Shown: piece after piece, positions 11,101 through 22,527 of the stretch | Layout of the letters: the number at the start of each line of letters is the position of its first letter | How positions within the stretch are numbered: position 1 is the stretch's first letter | Assembly (NCBI GenBank): GCA_035048495.1 | Contig: CM068544.1 | Location: forward strand, 11,650,138 to 11,714,137 | Origin: Euptelea pleiosperma | Taxonomy: Eukaryota; Streptophyta; Magnoliopsida; Ranunculales; Eupteleaceae | DNA length: 64,000 nt | Direction: 5' to 3' | Position numbers and translations under genes: made by a program | The notes under the pieces: model-generated | What the model saw: the letters and a program-made list of their open reading frames with translations, nothing else | Databases searched by the model: none | Told to the model about the DNA's origin: nothing

Positions 11101-12688
11101 CCAGGTTACCTAAGCGTTGCTCTAGACGAAGCATGGATTGCTGTTGCTGTTGCTCTAGGCGTTGCATAGATTGAGTAATGAGTTGAGCTAGAAGGTCCTC
11201 GATACCGGGTTTGGGGACCGACTGTTGGGGGGCAGCTAATGGGAGCTGAGGCACCAATTCGCGACTCGAGCTCATTGGGGCATTATAGTTATAGGCTGGA
11301 GAATTAGTTGGGACAATCGGTTGGTTCTGAAAGGTCTGTGGGACTCTTTGCTGATTCTGAAATGTGCTCGATTGTCCAGAGTATTGACCCTGTTGGAACT
11401 GCTGGTTCTGAGTAGATGGGTACTGACTCTGCTGGTACTGACCTTGATTGAATTGCCTAGTGGGTTGATTGAACCCAGGGGGATACATGCCCTGAGGTTG
11501 ACGCGGAGGTTGAGCTTGAGGTTGAGTAGACTGAGGCCTCCAAGAGAAGTTAGGGTGGTTTCTCGTGTCCGGATGATAAGATTGACTATACGAGTTCTGA
11601 GTAGGAGGTTTGTATGTGCTGAAAGCACAAACTTCTTCCTGAAGAGGATTAGACCATCCTTCATTCAAAGGACAATGCTCAGTAGTATGGGAGGGTTGCA
11701 GACAGAGGGTACAGGATTCCATAGGGCTCTCGTGTCCCATATGCATGACTGGGGTAGATTGTTGAGTAGGCTTTTGTACAGACACAGCCAGTGCCGAGAC
11801 TGACTTGCTCAACTCTTGAATGACTGATCGAAGCTCAGTATCAGCTGTAGCATCATGTCCCTTGGTTGTCCTTTGGACCGAAGTGGTTCGACTAAACTCT
11901 GAGTCAGTCGTCCAATGTTGAGAGTTTTCTCCTAACTCTCCCAAGAATTTGTATGCATCGGTCGGAGTTTGGTGCAGGAATTTTCCTTGGCACATTGACT
12001 CTACCATGGTCCGGGACTCATCAGTAAGTCCCTTGTAGAAGACATGGACAAGATTGCCCTTATCGATGCTATGGTGGGGACACTTAGTCAGGTAGTCTTG
12101 GAATCTATCCCACGCTTCAAAAAATTTCTCATCGGACTTCTGTCGAAAGTCCTGGATGAGTTGCTTCATTTGGTTGGTCCGAGTCATGGGGTAGAATTTA
12201 GACATGAATTTGCCCACCAACTCTTTCCAACTGCTGATTGAATCAGCGGGTAAGGAGTAGAGCCAATCTGAGGCTCGGTCTTTGAGCGAGAATGGAAAAA
12301 CTCGCAGACGCACATTGTCATCATTGAGGTTCTGATTCTTGAAAAGTAGGATGACATGTTGGAATTCCCTAATATGGGAATATGGGTCTTCTCTTGGGAG
12401 ACCACGAAAGGTAGGCAGCATTTGGATCGTTTGCGGTCTGATCTCAAACTGTACCGCAGTAGTAGGTGGGAGAATAATGCAAGTGGGTGGATTCGCAGAG
12501 ATAGGGGCGAACGTCTCGATAAGAGGTCGTTCAACTGCCATGACTACAAAGGTAGTAGCACTGGGGGAGGCGGGTAGGGAAAGAGATGGGGAAGAATTCA
12601 GTGGAGGATCCACTGTAGGGACGTGATTCTCAGATTGAATCAAGCGCTTGTTCGGACGATTCCAAACGGACATACGCGAATGAGGCAA
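8153..12688 (-). CDS. gag-pol: Gag-protease-RT-RNase H polyprotein of element B
   Basis: 1511 codons without a break. Gag: capsid-type domain about residues 86-260 (SDWLYSLPADSISSWKELVG, KFYPM), and a CCHC zinc knuckle CX2CX4HX4C at C326, C329, H334, C339. A Q/P/Y-rich linker and Q-rich helix follow. Protease: ALLDLGASVNLIPF with D741. RT: about 1040-1230, with VCIDYRRLN and FMDD at 1201-1204. RNase H: CDASDY (D1350), [22 protein letters not shown] and VVADHLSRL, to about 1465. It ends at a UAG followed in frame by integrase. I used the first Met; M50 (MAVERPL) also fits because element A begins there. FLVHGRFYRRF, where D has FLGHGGFYRRF, hints at mild decay. A frame this long without a stop implies recent insertion or recent selection. 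Confidence 0.93.
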   Translation of the reverse strand: MPHSRMSVWNRPNKRLIQSENHVPTVDPPLNSSPSLSLPASPSATTFVVMAVERPLIETFAPISANPPTCIILPPTTAVQFEIRPQTIQMLPTFRGLPREDPYSHIREFQHVILLFKNQNLNDDNVRLRVFPFSLKDRASDWLYSLPADSISSWKELVGKFMSKFYPMTRTNQMKQLIQDFRQKSDEKFFEAWDRFQDYLTKCPHHSIDKGNLVHVFYKGLTDESRTMVESMCQGKFLHQTPTDAYKFLGELGENSQHWTTDSEFSRTTSVQRTTKGHDATADTELRSVIQELSKSVSALAVSVQKPTQQSTPVMHMGHESPMESCTLCLQPSHTTEHCPLNEGWSNPLQEEVCAFSTYKPPTQNSYSQSYHPDTRNHPNFSWRPQSTQPQAQPPRQPQGMYPPGFNQPTRQFNQGQYQQSQYPSTQNQQFQQGQYSGQSSTFQNQQRVPQTFQNQPIVPTNSPAYNYNAPMSSSRELVPQLPLAAPQQSVPKPGIEDLLAQLITQSMQRLEQQQQQSMLRLEQRLGNLEAEKAKGTFPSQPIANPKGNAKGAVYEIGSQSQSQNENCQGEVQAVTTLRSGKTVDMGVQPPPVPSPAPITRTVETSPNPTSASSTSAPTSDIPVQKSKAKDKSICRVKPPFPDRLVQDKRDQQFSEILDVFKDVQINIPFLSAIKQIPSYAKFLKDLCTVKRRTHVPKAAFLAEKATAFIQRNSVIKHKDPGSPTVQCEIGDNFSCIALLDLGASVNLIPFSVYQQLGLKDMKPTNVTLKLADQSIKIPRGIIEDVLVKVADFYYPVDFIILDTEPCQDNRIPVILSRPFLATANTHIGCWDGNMSIAFGNLKAEVNIFRLMQQDADREVTDEMCAVESLIPDSIEDILKQCLEHFGADFATESAISDLNDLLETAPLIEIPAPLIEFEPLITMAREPIIPLPTEVKPLQSVSSVTPISTSSAPILELKPLPTDLSYAYLGPKETYPVIIASALSESERKKLLELLNEHKSAIGWTIDDIRGIDPSVCQHHIYLEDESKTSREHQRRLNPVLKDVVRDEVLKLLDAGIIYPISDSKWVSPIHVVPKKAGFTVVENENKEMVTQRLKKGWRVCIDYRRLNTNTRKDHFPLPFIDQMLERLAGHSYYCFLDGYSGYNQIPIALEDHEKTTFTCPFGTFAYKRMPFGLCNAPATFQRCMMSIFSDMVEKFLEVFMDDFSIFGSSFDDCLNHLGLVLHRCQDKRLVLNWEKCHFMVKKGIVLGHVISHQGIEVDKAKIDIISTLPIPKSVRDIRSFLVHGRFYRRFIKDFSQIARPLSHLLAKDSPFDFNADCVKAFEPLKFELTTAPIIRPPDWTLPFEVMCDASDYVLGAVLGQRVDKRSHVIYYASKTLNSAQMNYSTTEKELLAVVCALDKFCQYLLATKVVVYTDHAALRYLMSKKETKPRLIRWILLLQEFDLEIKDKKGTENVVADHLSRLTLESSFDTQPIPETFPDEQLFAISVNPWYADIVNYLVTEEMPSHWSK

Positions 12689-14368
12689 GCTCTATACTTG
12701 GCAAAAAGTTGCCAGAGAGGAACACTATCCTAAATGATGCACACCAAGCACAGATAATCCTATTCTAAGCAATCAGGATATAGTTTAGGAATTATCTTTG
12801 TTAGTTTTGGGGCTAGAGTAGATTATGGCAGTGAGCGGACCACTGGTTTATCTTTTAACCGCCGGACTAACTGTTCTGCACTCAGAGGTTCTCACCAGGA
12901 TACACTCTTCAGAGCGAATCCTTTAGTACTAACTCTAGTTAACAAGGCAATCCAAGCCTAGACAGACGTGCGGCACAATGGCTGACTTAAGTACGTCCCA
13001 GACTAACCGGATTGGTCAAGTGGATAAGAAGAGTGTTCCCTCGGGTTAAGCTAGGGTTGATGCGTGTTCCTAGTCCACACGCAACTAACTGCCGAATAGT
13101 CCAAGATGCCACGTCGAGCTCAGTGTACTTGAGTAGCAGGGACTTCTGGGTGTGTTAGACAACAGGGACCCGCGCTCGTGGTCTTATTTCGATTGGATGT
13201 TAAGCGGGTTCGCTTTGCGTGGATTTTTCCTCGAACACCAGGCTAATTGGCCTACTTTTTTATTCTTTTTATTATAGATGGATCCTGGGGATCAATATCA
13301 GCTGGAGTGATGAGGTGGGTGATGAAATCCCACCAGTTTCAATTTTGGAGCTGGGTTTGCTCTCTTAGAGTTGATTGATTAACGGCCACGCCACGCAAGT
13401 CGAATAAGTTGTTGCTAGAAAACAAATAGACAAGCGGCAATGATGCACCCAATATGCTCTGTATCGCACTCAAGGCGAGGATAGAGACTTACCTCCCATG
13501 GGCCACGCCACGGGGTCGCCTCCGTGGGTTAGAGAGGGGTATCCTAATGGGCTTGGGCCCGACTCCACCTCTTTGAGCTTTTGCTCTCTACCCACACTGG
13601 ATCGTGTTCCTGTAGAAAAGTTAGATCGTACGGTCTAGGTAGTCGGGATTTTTTTTGGAAGATCTTTGCCTTTTTAGGGTTCACAGAACAAGCACTGGAT
13701 TTAGGCAAGTTTTTGAATTAATTTCCAAGTTCGAGATGGGTTAAAATTTAGGAATTCCCAGATTGGAAAATACCTAGATTGGAAAGTTTCCCGAACTGTG
13801 GAGATCTTCCAAGAAAGATTTGATTGCGAGATCCCTTATAATTTTGGGAAATTTCCCAAAATTGAAATTCTTGCTAGATTTGGGGCATTTCCTTTTGCAG
13901 ACTTTTCCAAATTCGGAAGATTTCTAAAGATAGAAATTCTTCTAAAGAGGAAACTTCTAAGAGGAGAAACCCTAATTTAGCAAAGTTTCAAGATTTTAGA
14001 ATCTTTCCAAAAATTGCAAATCCTTGATTGGTGATTTCTAAAAATCTGCAGAATATGAAACCCTAATTTTTTTGAATTTTGAATTTATTATTTTTTTTGG
14101 TATTTTTCACTTAATCTAGGGTTTCTAAAAAACCCTAGAACAAGATCTAGCAGTTATATGGAAAGCAGTAAAATTCCTAAATTATTACAAATTGCACTCG
14201 GCCTTCCGAGGCATTAAAAATAGTAATTTAACAAAAAATGCTAAAAATAACTAAAAATGAAAAATAGAAAGTTTCCCAAAAAGGTCAGGCTGTCCAAATT
14301 GAGCAGCTTTTCGCTTCAGCAACTTTCCAATTCCGTCTTTACGTCCTTTTTCGCAGTCCCGAACACCC
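12689..14368 (-). other. Untranslated leader of element B
   Basis: This lies between the PBS and the polyprotein start and has no supported gene. It matches the element A leader (1-1758) in inverted orientation over essentially its whole length, and parts recur at 36410-36714 (element C) and 26345-26808. Confidence 0.8.
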
Positions 14369-14385
14369 GAGCGGCAGCGGCGCCA
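14369..14385 (-). promoter_or_regulatory. Primer-binding site, tRNA-Asp type
   Basis: The minus strand reads TGGCGCCGCTGCCGC two bases after the LTR end CTACTTTCA. TGGCGCCG complements the 3' end of plant tRNA-Asp, the usual primer of Athila/Tat elements. The match weakens after about 14 bases. Confidence 0.8.
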
Positions 14386-14387
14386 TT

Positions 14388-17300
14388 TGAAAGTAGGATT
14401 TTCCCGCGTCGTTGGTTACGGAAACCCTAGAATCAACAAGATTTGTAATTTGATCCGATTATCCTGCAAAATTAACAGATTTGTATAGGGATTCGTGTCG
14501 GATGTCGATCCGCACTCGAGATTAGTCGGATTAGCGCGAGTAAGAACAAAAACTGACGGATCATCACAAGAAATAATAGATAAAAACAAACTTCATCATT
14601 CAGTGATCAAATGTTTATTACAATGCTTGAATCGAAAATAACATATAATAAGATAAACTAAAAAGTAATTTTAAAGAAGAAAATTCTAGAGAGAGTTAGA
14701 GAGAGAAAATGAAGTGAGGGAGTATTTCTAAAGAGAGAGAACTATCAAGAAGGCTATTCTAGAGAGAGAAACTATGTAGCGAAGAGAGAAATAGATAGAG
14801 AAATCTAGAGAGAGAACTACCCTAGAGAGAGAGAATGTTAGAGAGAAAGTGAAAAAAACTAAAGAGAGGTAGAGATAGAAACTAGAGAGAGAGATTGAGA
14901 TGGAGAATTACCTCTCACTTACCGACATATCAGATCAACCATGAGGAAGGCACATGCAAGGGTCCGGTGGTGCTACCATAGATTGATTGCCCAAGTGTGA
15001 AGCACAGACAATGCATGGCAGCAAGGAAGTCGAAGTTGAATGCGAGGGTGATTTAGCAACTAGTTTTGATGGTCGGCTTGGTGATCTTGGATGCAAGGTG
15101 GTACCTCGAAGGTGCAAGTTGGAGCCAACAACGTTGGCAGCAAGGGAGTAACTCGAGTTGAGAGTTTTGCCGGAGAAGGAGCCAAGGGTGGCTAGTGACG
15201 TGAGAAGATTATGATAGATGGAGATGGAGATGAAGGTGGAGAGGTTGCAGGTCAGTTCATGATGAGCGAACTGAGGGAGAAGAGAAGATGGTTGGGTGCT
15301 GTGCTGCTTCTCCTCAAGTTGGTGAAGAGGATGACGGTGATGAATGCCCACTTGTTTGCTGTGTGAATCAATCAGATTGCAAGTGCAAGTCTGGCCGATC
15401 TTACAGCAGGTTGATGGCTTCTTTGACCAAGCAATGGGACAGCCAACGAACACTACCGTAGGTAATTCCGGAGATGCAGGTATGTTGGCAAAAGTGCAGC
15501 AAAATCCAGACCAAGGTGGTGGTGAACAGTGCTGCAAATTTGCCCGGAAGTGATGAAGAAGAAGAGGTGGAACGCTGGTGGTGTGCAGGTCCGATCTAAA
15601 TCTTGAGGTGCAAGCCTTGCACGGTGTGCTAAGGGAGCAGCAAGTCGCTGTGCAGGTTTCAGGTGGGCTTCTCGCCGTAGAAGATGACCGGAGTTGCAGG
15701 TCTGCAACTCCGGTAAAGGGTGGATGGAGAGTTGCAGCAGGCGGTTGGAACGTTGTAGGGGGTGCTGCGTTGCTGCCTCACGCAGCAAAGAGAATAATGG
15801 ATGAAGAATAACGGAGGGGGACAGAGAAGATGGAGGTGATCTAAGAGGAGCTTGCCGGAGAAGACGAACCAGTCCGGCGAGCTTCAAGATGAAGAAAAAC
15901 GAGGACAAGGAGCAGAAGAAGAAGAAGAAAAAGACAAAGAAGAAGAAGAAAAAGGAGAAAGAGAAAAGGAAGAAGAAGGATAGGAGGAGAGGGGGAGGAC
16001 CCTCACCGTTGCATGCTGTGGGTGAGGACGGTGGTGGTGCTCAGTTCGCCGGCCGGAGTTGCAGACCTGCAACTCCAGCAAAAGGAGAAGAAAACGAAGA
16101 AGAAGAAGAAGAAGAAGAAGAAGAAAAAAAAAAGAAGAAGAAGAAGAAGAAGAAGAAGAAGGAGAAGACGCTCCACTCCTCACCGGCGATGGCACGCCGG
16201 AGGAGAAGAAGAAGGGGAAGGGGAAGAGGAGGAAAGGGTGTCTGAGCGGGGGCGGAAGAAGAGAAACTCGAAGGGTTTTTAACCCTCTCCTTAAGTAGAA
16301 ACCGTGGGTTTCTAAACTTAGAAACTCACGGTTTCTAAAAGAAAATTCTTTATTTTTTTTTAATTTTTTTTTTATTATTATTTTATTTTTATTTTTATTT
16401 TGGAACCAGGGGTTTTGCGGGCTTGGGCTCGAGGTTAATGGGCCGTTTGGCCATGACCACTAGGCCAAGAGCTGATGCCACGTGTTGGCCAGTGGTTGGC
16501 CGAGAGATGACGCCACGAGTCGGCCAGTGGTTGGCCAATGGGAACGCTAAAAATCGTGGGCCCAGAGTGCATCGGCCATGGGCCAGAAGGTAGGTGAGAA
16601 GGATAGTGGGCCACTGGGCTCGATGGATGTGGGTTAGGGTGCGTTTGGTTGCCAGGGGAGAAAAATGCATTTTCCCCTTGAAATACCCATCAAGGAAAAA
16701 TGTATTTTCCTTTCTTCGGAAATCGAGCTCTACGCTCTCAGCCACAATCAATCATCTGAGGCATTTCTCTACAATCAAACCTGCCTTAGGGACTAATATT
16801 TTACAATGGAGATCGGGTGGTTGATAGGATGGATGATCGACTGATCGGTAGCACGATCGGATGGTCGGATGCATAGAATTGATAGATCAGATAGCGATCT
16901 ATAGAGATTCAACGGCCCGATGGAAGATCCAACGGTCAGAAAGCTAAGGGAGATGAGACAGAGCCAATGAGCAGGAGTTCTGGGGTTAAGTCAATAGATT
17001 CGAGGACAGAGAAATGAAGAGAGAGAGAATAAGGAGAGATGAGAGAGAAAATATCAAAAAAAGCATTGGCAGAGGGTCATGAACCCTGGTTTTCCATTGT
17101 TCTTCACTTGAGCTTTGCCAGTAGAGCAGGCCATCATTTGATGTGGCTTTAAATGCTTTGGTCCTTCTCTTGGTTATCAGCTCTCCCGCTCTCGTGGTTC
17201 CTTGGGCCAGCTCTTCGATCCCCTTGTTCAGCCCATAATAGGCTCATATCTTCTAGACATAGCCTGTGGACTCTTTAAGCTTTGATAATGGGCTTTCATG

Positions 17301-17575
17301 ATCCATGTGGACCCACAAGTCTCGAGAATCATCCAATCAGGGTTTCCTGCGACAGAAGAAGCGTGTAATGAGACTTAATCAGAACGGCTTAATATCTAAA
17401 CTTCTAAAAATGTGTTTAATGCATGCAAATATACCATTTCGTCCAAAAAAGTGTGTTCTACGCAACAGAAGAGACTCTTACGTAGAAAAGTAGGTAAATA
17501 GAGTATTTTACGTAGGAGAATGCAATAACGCTAAAAGGATAATTGCTTAAAATAAGCACTTTTGAGCGAATATCA
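14388..17575 (-). repeat. Complete 5' LTR of element B (3188 bp)
   Basis: On the minus strand it runs from TGATATTCGCTC (17575) to CCTACTTTCA (14388) beside the PBS. It contains a degenerate tRNA-like B box near 17072-17090, an (AAG)n tract at about 16085-16165, palindromes, and a dense CTAGAGAGAGAAA array at about 14690-14900. It is longer than the D and solo copies, partly because of a GGCC-rich stretch at 16400-16640. It lies inside family-2 copy a; no matching duplication of the flank ATAAT is visible because the left end of B is missing. Confidence 0.9.
15687..15714. repeat. CCGGAGTTGC palindromes of the element B LTR
   Basis: Arms ACCGGAGTTGC/GCAACTCCGGT with loop AGGTCT. A second copy at 16052-16079 has loop AGACCT, the reverse complement of the first loop. 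Confidence 0.85.
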
Positions 17576-18439
17576 ATAATTTTTGAACTTCCTACCATTC
17601 GCATATTTTTTAAAAATAATATTTAATTATATTTTATTTATTTAATAGGCGTGTGGGACCCACGAATCACTTTCGGGTCATTCCGATGTCATTTGACACT
17701 TTTCTAGGGTTTTGAATGTTTTTATGATTTGTGTGTATGACATGTGTCAATACCTTATTGTATGGACTTTTAAATTATATAATATAGTTTGACTGAATTA
17801 ATTTATAATTATTTGTGTTATGATTGTTGGGTGGGCCCGTATGGCCAATTTAGAGGCCTTTAGGGCTTAATAATATTCTTAAATGAAGCCTATTGATGTA
17901 TATGGGCCTTGGGCCCATTTCTAACCCATTAGTAGTGTAAAATATAAGTTTTTAAGGGTTGAAAAAGTCATCCCTTTGCTAGTTACGAATTTCAACAAAA
18001 TAGAAACCCTAATCCTTCCCTAAACCTATTTATGAAAACCCTAAAACTTTAGAAGCTTTCACAAACCCAACTCCATTGAAGAATAGAGAAAGCTACATTA
18101 ATCCTTCATCCGGGCATCGATCGTACTCGAGCAAGAAGGGAGAATTGACGGGGACTCCGATTTGAAGAACATACTCCGAGGAGAGGACGATCCGACGACT
18201 TTCAGATTTGAAAAAACTTTTGATTTTCATTAAAGTTCAAGAAACCTTGAGGTAAGTGCGCTTGATCCATCCTATACTTGTTTTTCTTTAAGATTTTGTT
18301 TCTCTTTCATTAGATAATGGTTGATACTCATTATAAATTAATTTCAACAATATTTACTTTATTCTTATTGGGTTGATCTTTATTTTGGGCCACCATGATG
18401 AGTTTGGCCATGGTCTATTTTGTACTTATAACGGATGAC

Positions 18440-19560
18440 TATGTTCTTTATCATTTTTGTTATATTTTATAATTTAAATATTTTTATAATTATTTGTTTT
18501 AAATACCTCTTTAAATCTATTTTCCAAAACCGTTTAGTTTGTATTTTTCTGATTTGTATTGATTAAGTTATGATATTTCTAAGCTGTATGACTTTACCAA
18601 AAAATCCAGAATTTCAAATTTTACACGGTTCGATTCACTTGGGGTTTTGATCTATATTTTTAACCTAAATATTTTTCTAATTATTTTTCTTGGATACCTC
18701 TATCAATCTAGTTTCTAGAACTTTTAAGTTTATATTTTTCTGATTTTTATTGATTAAGTTATGATTTTTCAAACGTGCTGGACTTTTCTGTAAAACCCAG
18801 AATTCCAGATTTTATACGGTCCACTTCACTTGAGATTTCGATCTATATTGTTAACCTAAATATTTTTCTAATTATTTTTCATAGATACCTGTATCAATCT
18901 AGTTTCTAGAACCTTTAAGGTTATATTTTTCTGATTTGCATGGATTAAGTTATGATTTTTCAAACGTGCTAGACTTTTATATAAAACCCAGAATTCCAGA
19001 TTTTACACGGTCCACTTCACTTGAGATTTCGATCTATATTTTTAAGCTAAATATTTTTCTAATTATTTTTCATAGATACCTCTATCAATTTAGTTTTTAG
19101 AACCTTTGAGTTTGTATTTTTTCGATTTGTATTGATTAAGTTATGATTTTTTAAATATACTAGATTTTTCTGTAAAACCCAGAATCCCAGATTCTGTCCG
19201 ACCCAATTCATTAAGGGTTTCGACCCGTATTTTGAATCTAAATATTTTTCTATTTCTTTTTCCTAAATACCTCCTTAAATCTAGTTTCTATAACATTTGA
19301 GTTTGTATTTTCCTGATTTGTATTGATTAAGTTATGATTTTTCAAATATGCAGGACTTTCCTGTATCCCGAATTCTGTCCAGCCCAAATTAAGAGTTTTG
19401 ACCTATATTTTGAATCTGAATATTTTTCTATTTATTTTTTCTAAAAACCTCTATGAATCTAGTTTTTAAATCCATTGAGTTTATATTTTTCTAATTCATA
19501 TTTATTTAGTTATGATTTTTATAATGCAGTACATTTTTTGTAAAAAACCTATTAATTGTT
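18440..19560. repeat. ~185-bp minisatellite in family-2 copy a (about 6 units)
   Basis: Each unit contains GATTAAGTTATGATTTTTC, then CCCAGAATTCCAGATTTTA, then AAATATTTTTCTAATTATTT. Starts recur about every 180-190 bases (near 18562, 18752, 18948, 19134, 19322, 19505). Confidence 0.85.
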
Positions 19561-19603
19561 CGTGGTTCGGTCATGATTATTAACTATTAAGGTTTTAACC
19601 TTG

Positions 19604-20280
19604 TTGTTTGACTAAACCCTAGATGGTTTGACCTATACCTGTATGCATGGGGATCCCACCCATGTGTCTTGGATCTCTCATAGAGTTCGGCCAAGTGTCT
19701 TGGATCCCTCTTTAGGGTTCGACATTGTGTGATGGATCCCTCATAGAGTTCGGCCATAGCGTGTTGGATTCTCTTGCGATTTTCACTTATATTATTCATC
19801 GATGTTGATTATGATATTTGGTCATGTCTTACTGACTATTATACCTAGATGGTTCGACCTCTACTTGTATGCATGGGGATCCCACCCATGTGTCTTGGAT
19901 CCCTCATAGGGTTTGGCCAAGTGTCTTGAATCCCTCTTTAGGGTTCGACATTGTGTCATGGATCCCTCATAGAGTTCGGCCATAGTGTGTTGGATTCTCT
20001 TACGATTTTCACTTATATTATTCATCGATGTTGATTATGATATTTGGTCATGTCTTACTGACTATTATACCTAGATGGTTCAACCTATACTTGTATGCAT
20101 GGGGATCCCACCCATGTGTCTTGGATCCCTCATAGGGTTCGGCCAAGTGTCTTGAATCCCTCTTTAGGGTTCGACCTTGTGTCATGGATCCCTCGTAGGG
20201 TTCGGCCATGGTGTGTTGGATTGTCTTGTGATTTCTACTTATATTATTCATCCGTGTTGATCGTGACCTTCGGTGATTGT
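19604..20280. repeat. ~226-bp tandem repeat in family-2 copy a (3 units)
   Basis: Units start at CTAGATGGTT (19619, 19845, 20071). Each contains GCATGGGGATCCCACCCATG and three TTCGGCC/TTCGACC sub-motifs. Copy d has two units and copy c one. Confidence 0.88.
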
Positions 20281-21216
20281 TACATGTTATTCATGGTTAA
20301 CCCTAATTCGTTCCCATATTATTACTCTTAATGATCATTGGTTTATTTTATATTTTTATTTAAATGTTAAATACATGTGTGCTTATGTCATGTAACCCTA
20401 GTACATCTTGTTGTCATACTATGATCATCACGTCATTTCATATAAGGGGTGCATAAGAGAACGGGGTTGAAGTATATTATATACATTTATATTGGTTTTA
20501 TCAATTAATCAGGGTTCGGTACCCTAGGGTGAAAGGCCCCAGACGTTATTATATCCTGCAGATGGGTCGATAAGACCGCTCCCAGTGCGGGAAGGAGATG
20601 GAGACCCTATGTGGTTATGGGTACTAGTTGCATTGGCATCCCTTACTCATATGCATTCATCCTCATATTCATGACATCCTTATTATACGATTGAGATACA
20701 TACCTTGATAAAAAAACTTGTATAGTATGATATCATACCATGCACACTGTTGTATTACTGGGCCTCGGCTCACGGTGCTACACCGATACCATTTTCAGAT
20801 TTTGAGGAGTCGAGTACGTGAGATGATTTTGAGACGAAAGACTCCGGTGCATTCGAGGAGATCGGCGAGGATTTGGGAGTCGATCCCACACTTTAGAAAG
20901 TTGTATTTGATTATTTTATAACATTATTTATTTATTTTCATGGGCATGTAAGCCTTTGTTTGAGAGCATGTTCTCACTTCCATCTCTCCACATTTAGTTG
21001 ATTGATTAAATTATTTGAATTATGAATTATTAATTTGAATTATTTATTTCCTACATCTTTTCTTCTTTTACTTAGTGGGTTTTCGAATGAACCTTAGTAG
21101 TCTAATTGACCTAATTAGACCACTAGGGGACATTCATGGATCACCTCTGGGTTCGGGTATGGGTCGATCCACGGATTTTCGGGTCGTATCTAGGTATCCG
21201 GATTCGGGGCGTGACA

Positions 21217-22527
21217 AAAAATGTACTAAAAGAGGTTTAAGTGATATACCCATTATAACCATTATTATGATAAACAAAGATAGTAGTAGTGTCTCACCAA
21301 AAAAACAAAGATAGTAGTAGTGCATATGATATATCTTATTATTAGTTCCACCTCACTATTGATGTGAACATCTCCCATTACACCTAGCTCTTCCACATCC
21401 ACATCCATGTCCTCTCCTGATACTACAACAAGAACAGCAAGATACCCAAAAACTATCAAACACTCAATTGCTATGAGAAAGGCCAAACTAAGAGACTATA
21501 GAGTGCCAACGCACCATTACCCATTTCGGTCATTCAGAAACTTGCATAAGAAGGCTATAGCTTTGACATTAGTGCATCAATGTTCCTTACTAGGAACAGC
21601 AGGTTGCTCTTTAATGGCGTCCATGTCTTTCTATTCTGATGATCAGAAAAGAAACAAAAAGATAAATGATAAATGGAGCTAAGCCTGACAGCAAGGGTAC
21701 ATCAACTTGAAGATCACTGCACAACTGGGGGATATGGCTTTGAGGCATATAGAAACAAAAAAGATAATGAGGAATATAGTTTCTTATAGAGGCTGTTATA
21801 GGATGTTAATGAAGAAAACATACTATTCTAGACAACACATGTTTCTACAATTTGAATCTTTAAAGTAAGATTCATAACATTCCATTTGATACGTTATACT
21901 TGAGTTCTATGGATGTGATAATGAACAACACTCAAGAAAGATTAAGTTTGAATGTATTCACACGGAATATTACAACTAAGGTACATTTTTCCATGAATCA
22001 CCTAAACATAGGAAGGTTGTAGTCATATGCTCATTGGCCTAATGGTTGGTTGCCATCTAAAACTACACAAATACTTGAACTCCTTAGCATGTGAAGTGAA
22101 AAGAACAAAAACAATTATAAGCATGAAGCGTGAACAATTTCATGAAGTTTCAGACTTGTGATTGACAAAAAAGGGAATGTCAAAAACTCTGGATCTAGGT
22201 TCATTGTCTATATTTACCTTATTTGTTTAGTGGCATGATGTAAGTTATTGCACACTTAGTGTCATATATCAAAACTAGTTTATAACATTGAAGTTGATTG
22301 GACAGCCACCATTTCATGAGAGAATATGCTCTATCTTATGCATGATGAAAAACTACAACCAATATCAACCGATTATATTGGAATTTCTAATTTCAGCACC
22401 AAAGAAGAAAAAAAATAAGATGAACTTCAAGCAAACAAACAAATGAAGAGAAATTATTGACAGTCGTCAATGATGCAATTAGCGTTTTTGAGCTTTACAG
22501 TTTATATTTGTTCTTACAAGTCCGTAG
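21217..22527. other. Non-LTR DNA with no supported gene
   Basis: AT-rich DNA resembling neither family. An open frame at 21407-21682 (91 codons, lysine/arginine-rich start) has no family I recognise. Upstream exons of the SnRK1-alpha fragment may be here, but I could not identify any. Confidence 0.5.

Larger units (their letters stand above)
7897..17575 (-). mobile_element. Element B: Athila-like Ty3/gypsy element, 3'-truncated
   Basis: Read on the minus strand: complete 5' LTR (14388-17575), PBS, long leader, a 1511-codon gag-PR-RT-RNaseH frame, one in-frame UAG, then the first part of integrase, cut at about 7897. Order, absence of a chromodomain in the family and the tRNA-Asp-type PBS place it in the Athila/Tat branch. 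It meets element A tail to tail. The rest of integrase, the 3' region, PPT and 3' LTR are lost, so it could no longer move by itself. Confidence 0.9.
17576..21216 (-). repeat. Family-2 LTR-like unit, copy a
   Basis: Read on the minus strand it starts at 21216 with TGTCACGCCCCGAATCC, an opening common to long LTRs of plant Ty3/gypsy elements. Its far end is lost at the element B LTR boundary (17575). It is AT-rich with no supported coding sequence. The part near 18250 looks like a transcribed exon/intron edge (CTTGAGGTAAGTGC on +), which is only a resemblance. Open frames of 60-80 codons here come from the internal tandem repeats. Confidence 0.8.

Noticed and set aside
1..14345. A large inverted duplication of 1-1758 and 12690-14345 created by one rearrangement
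   Set aside because: The matching blocks are leaders of two separate elements with different coding regions, so independent insertion in opposite orientation explains them.
18440..19560. CRISPR-like array
   Set aside because: Units are ~185 bp and repeat along their whole length with no unique spacers; the genome is plant nuclear DNA.
19587..20331. Repeated 67-93-codon open frames (MNNIS... and its opposite strand), also at 27678-27961 and 33499-34017
   Set aside because: They are translations of the ~226-bp tandem unit; copies carry frame-changing differences and both strands are open, so they are not genes.
17576..21216. Family-2 unit as a Helitron or CACTA transposon
   Set aside because: The nested complete copy has a 5-bp target duplication and no CTRR or CACTA ends; the TGTCACGCC start fits an LTR better.
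21407..21682. A 91-codon open frame as a host gene exon
   Set aside because: No recognised domain, no splice context and the length is within chance for AT-rich DNA.
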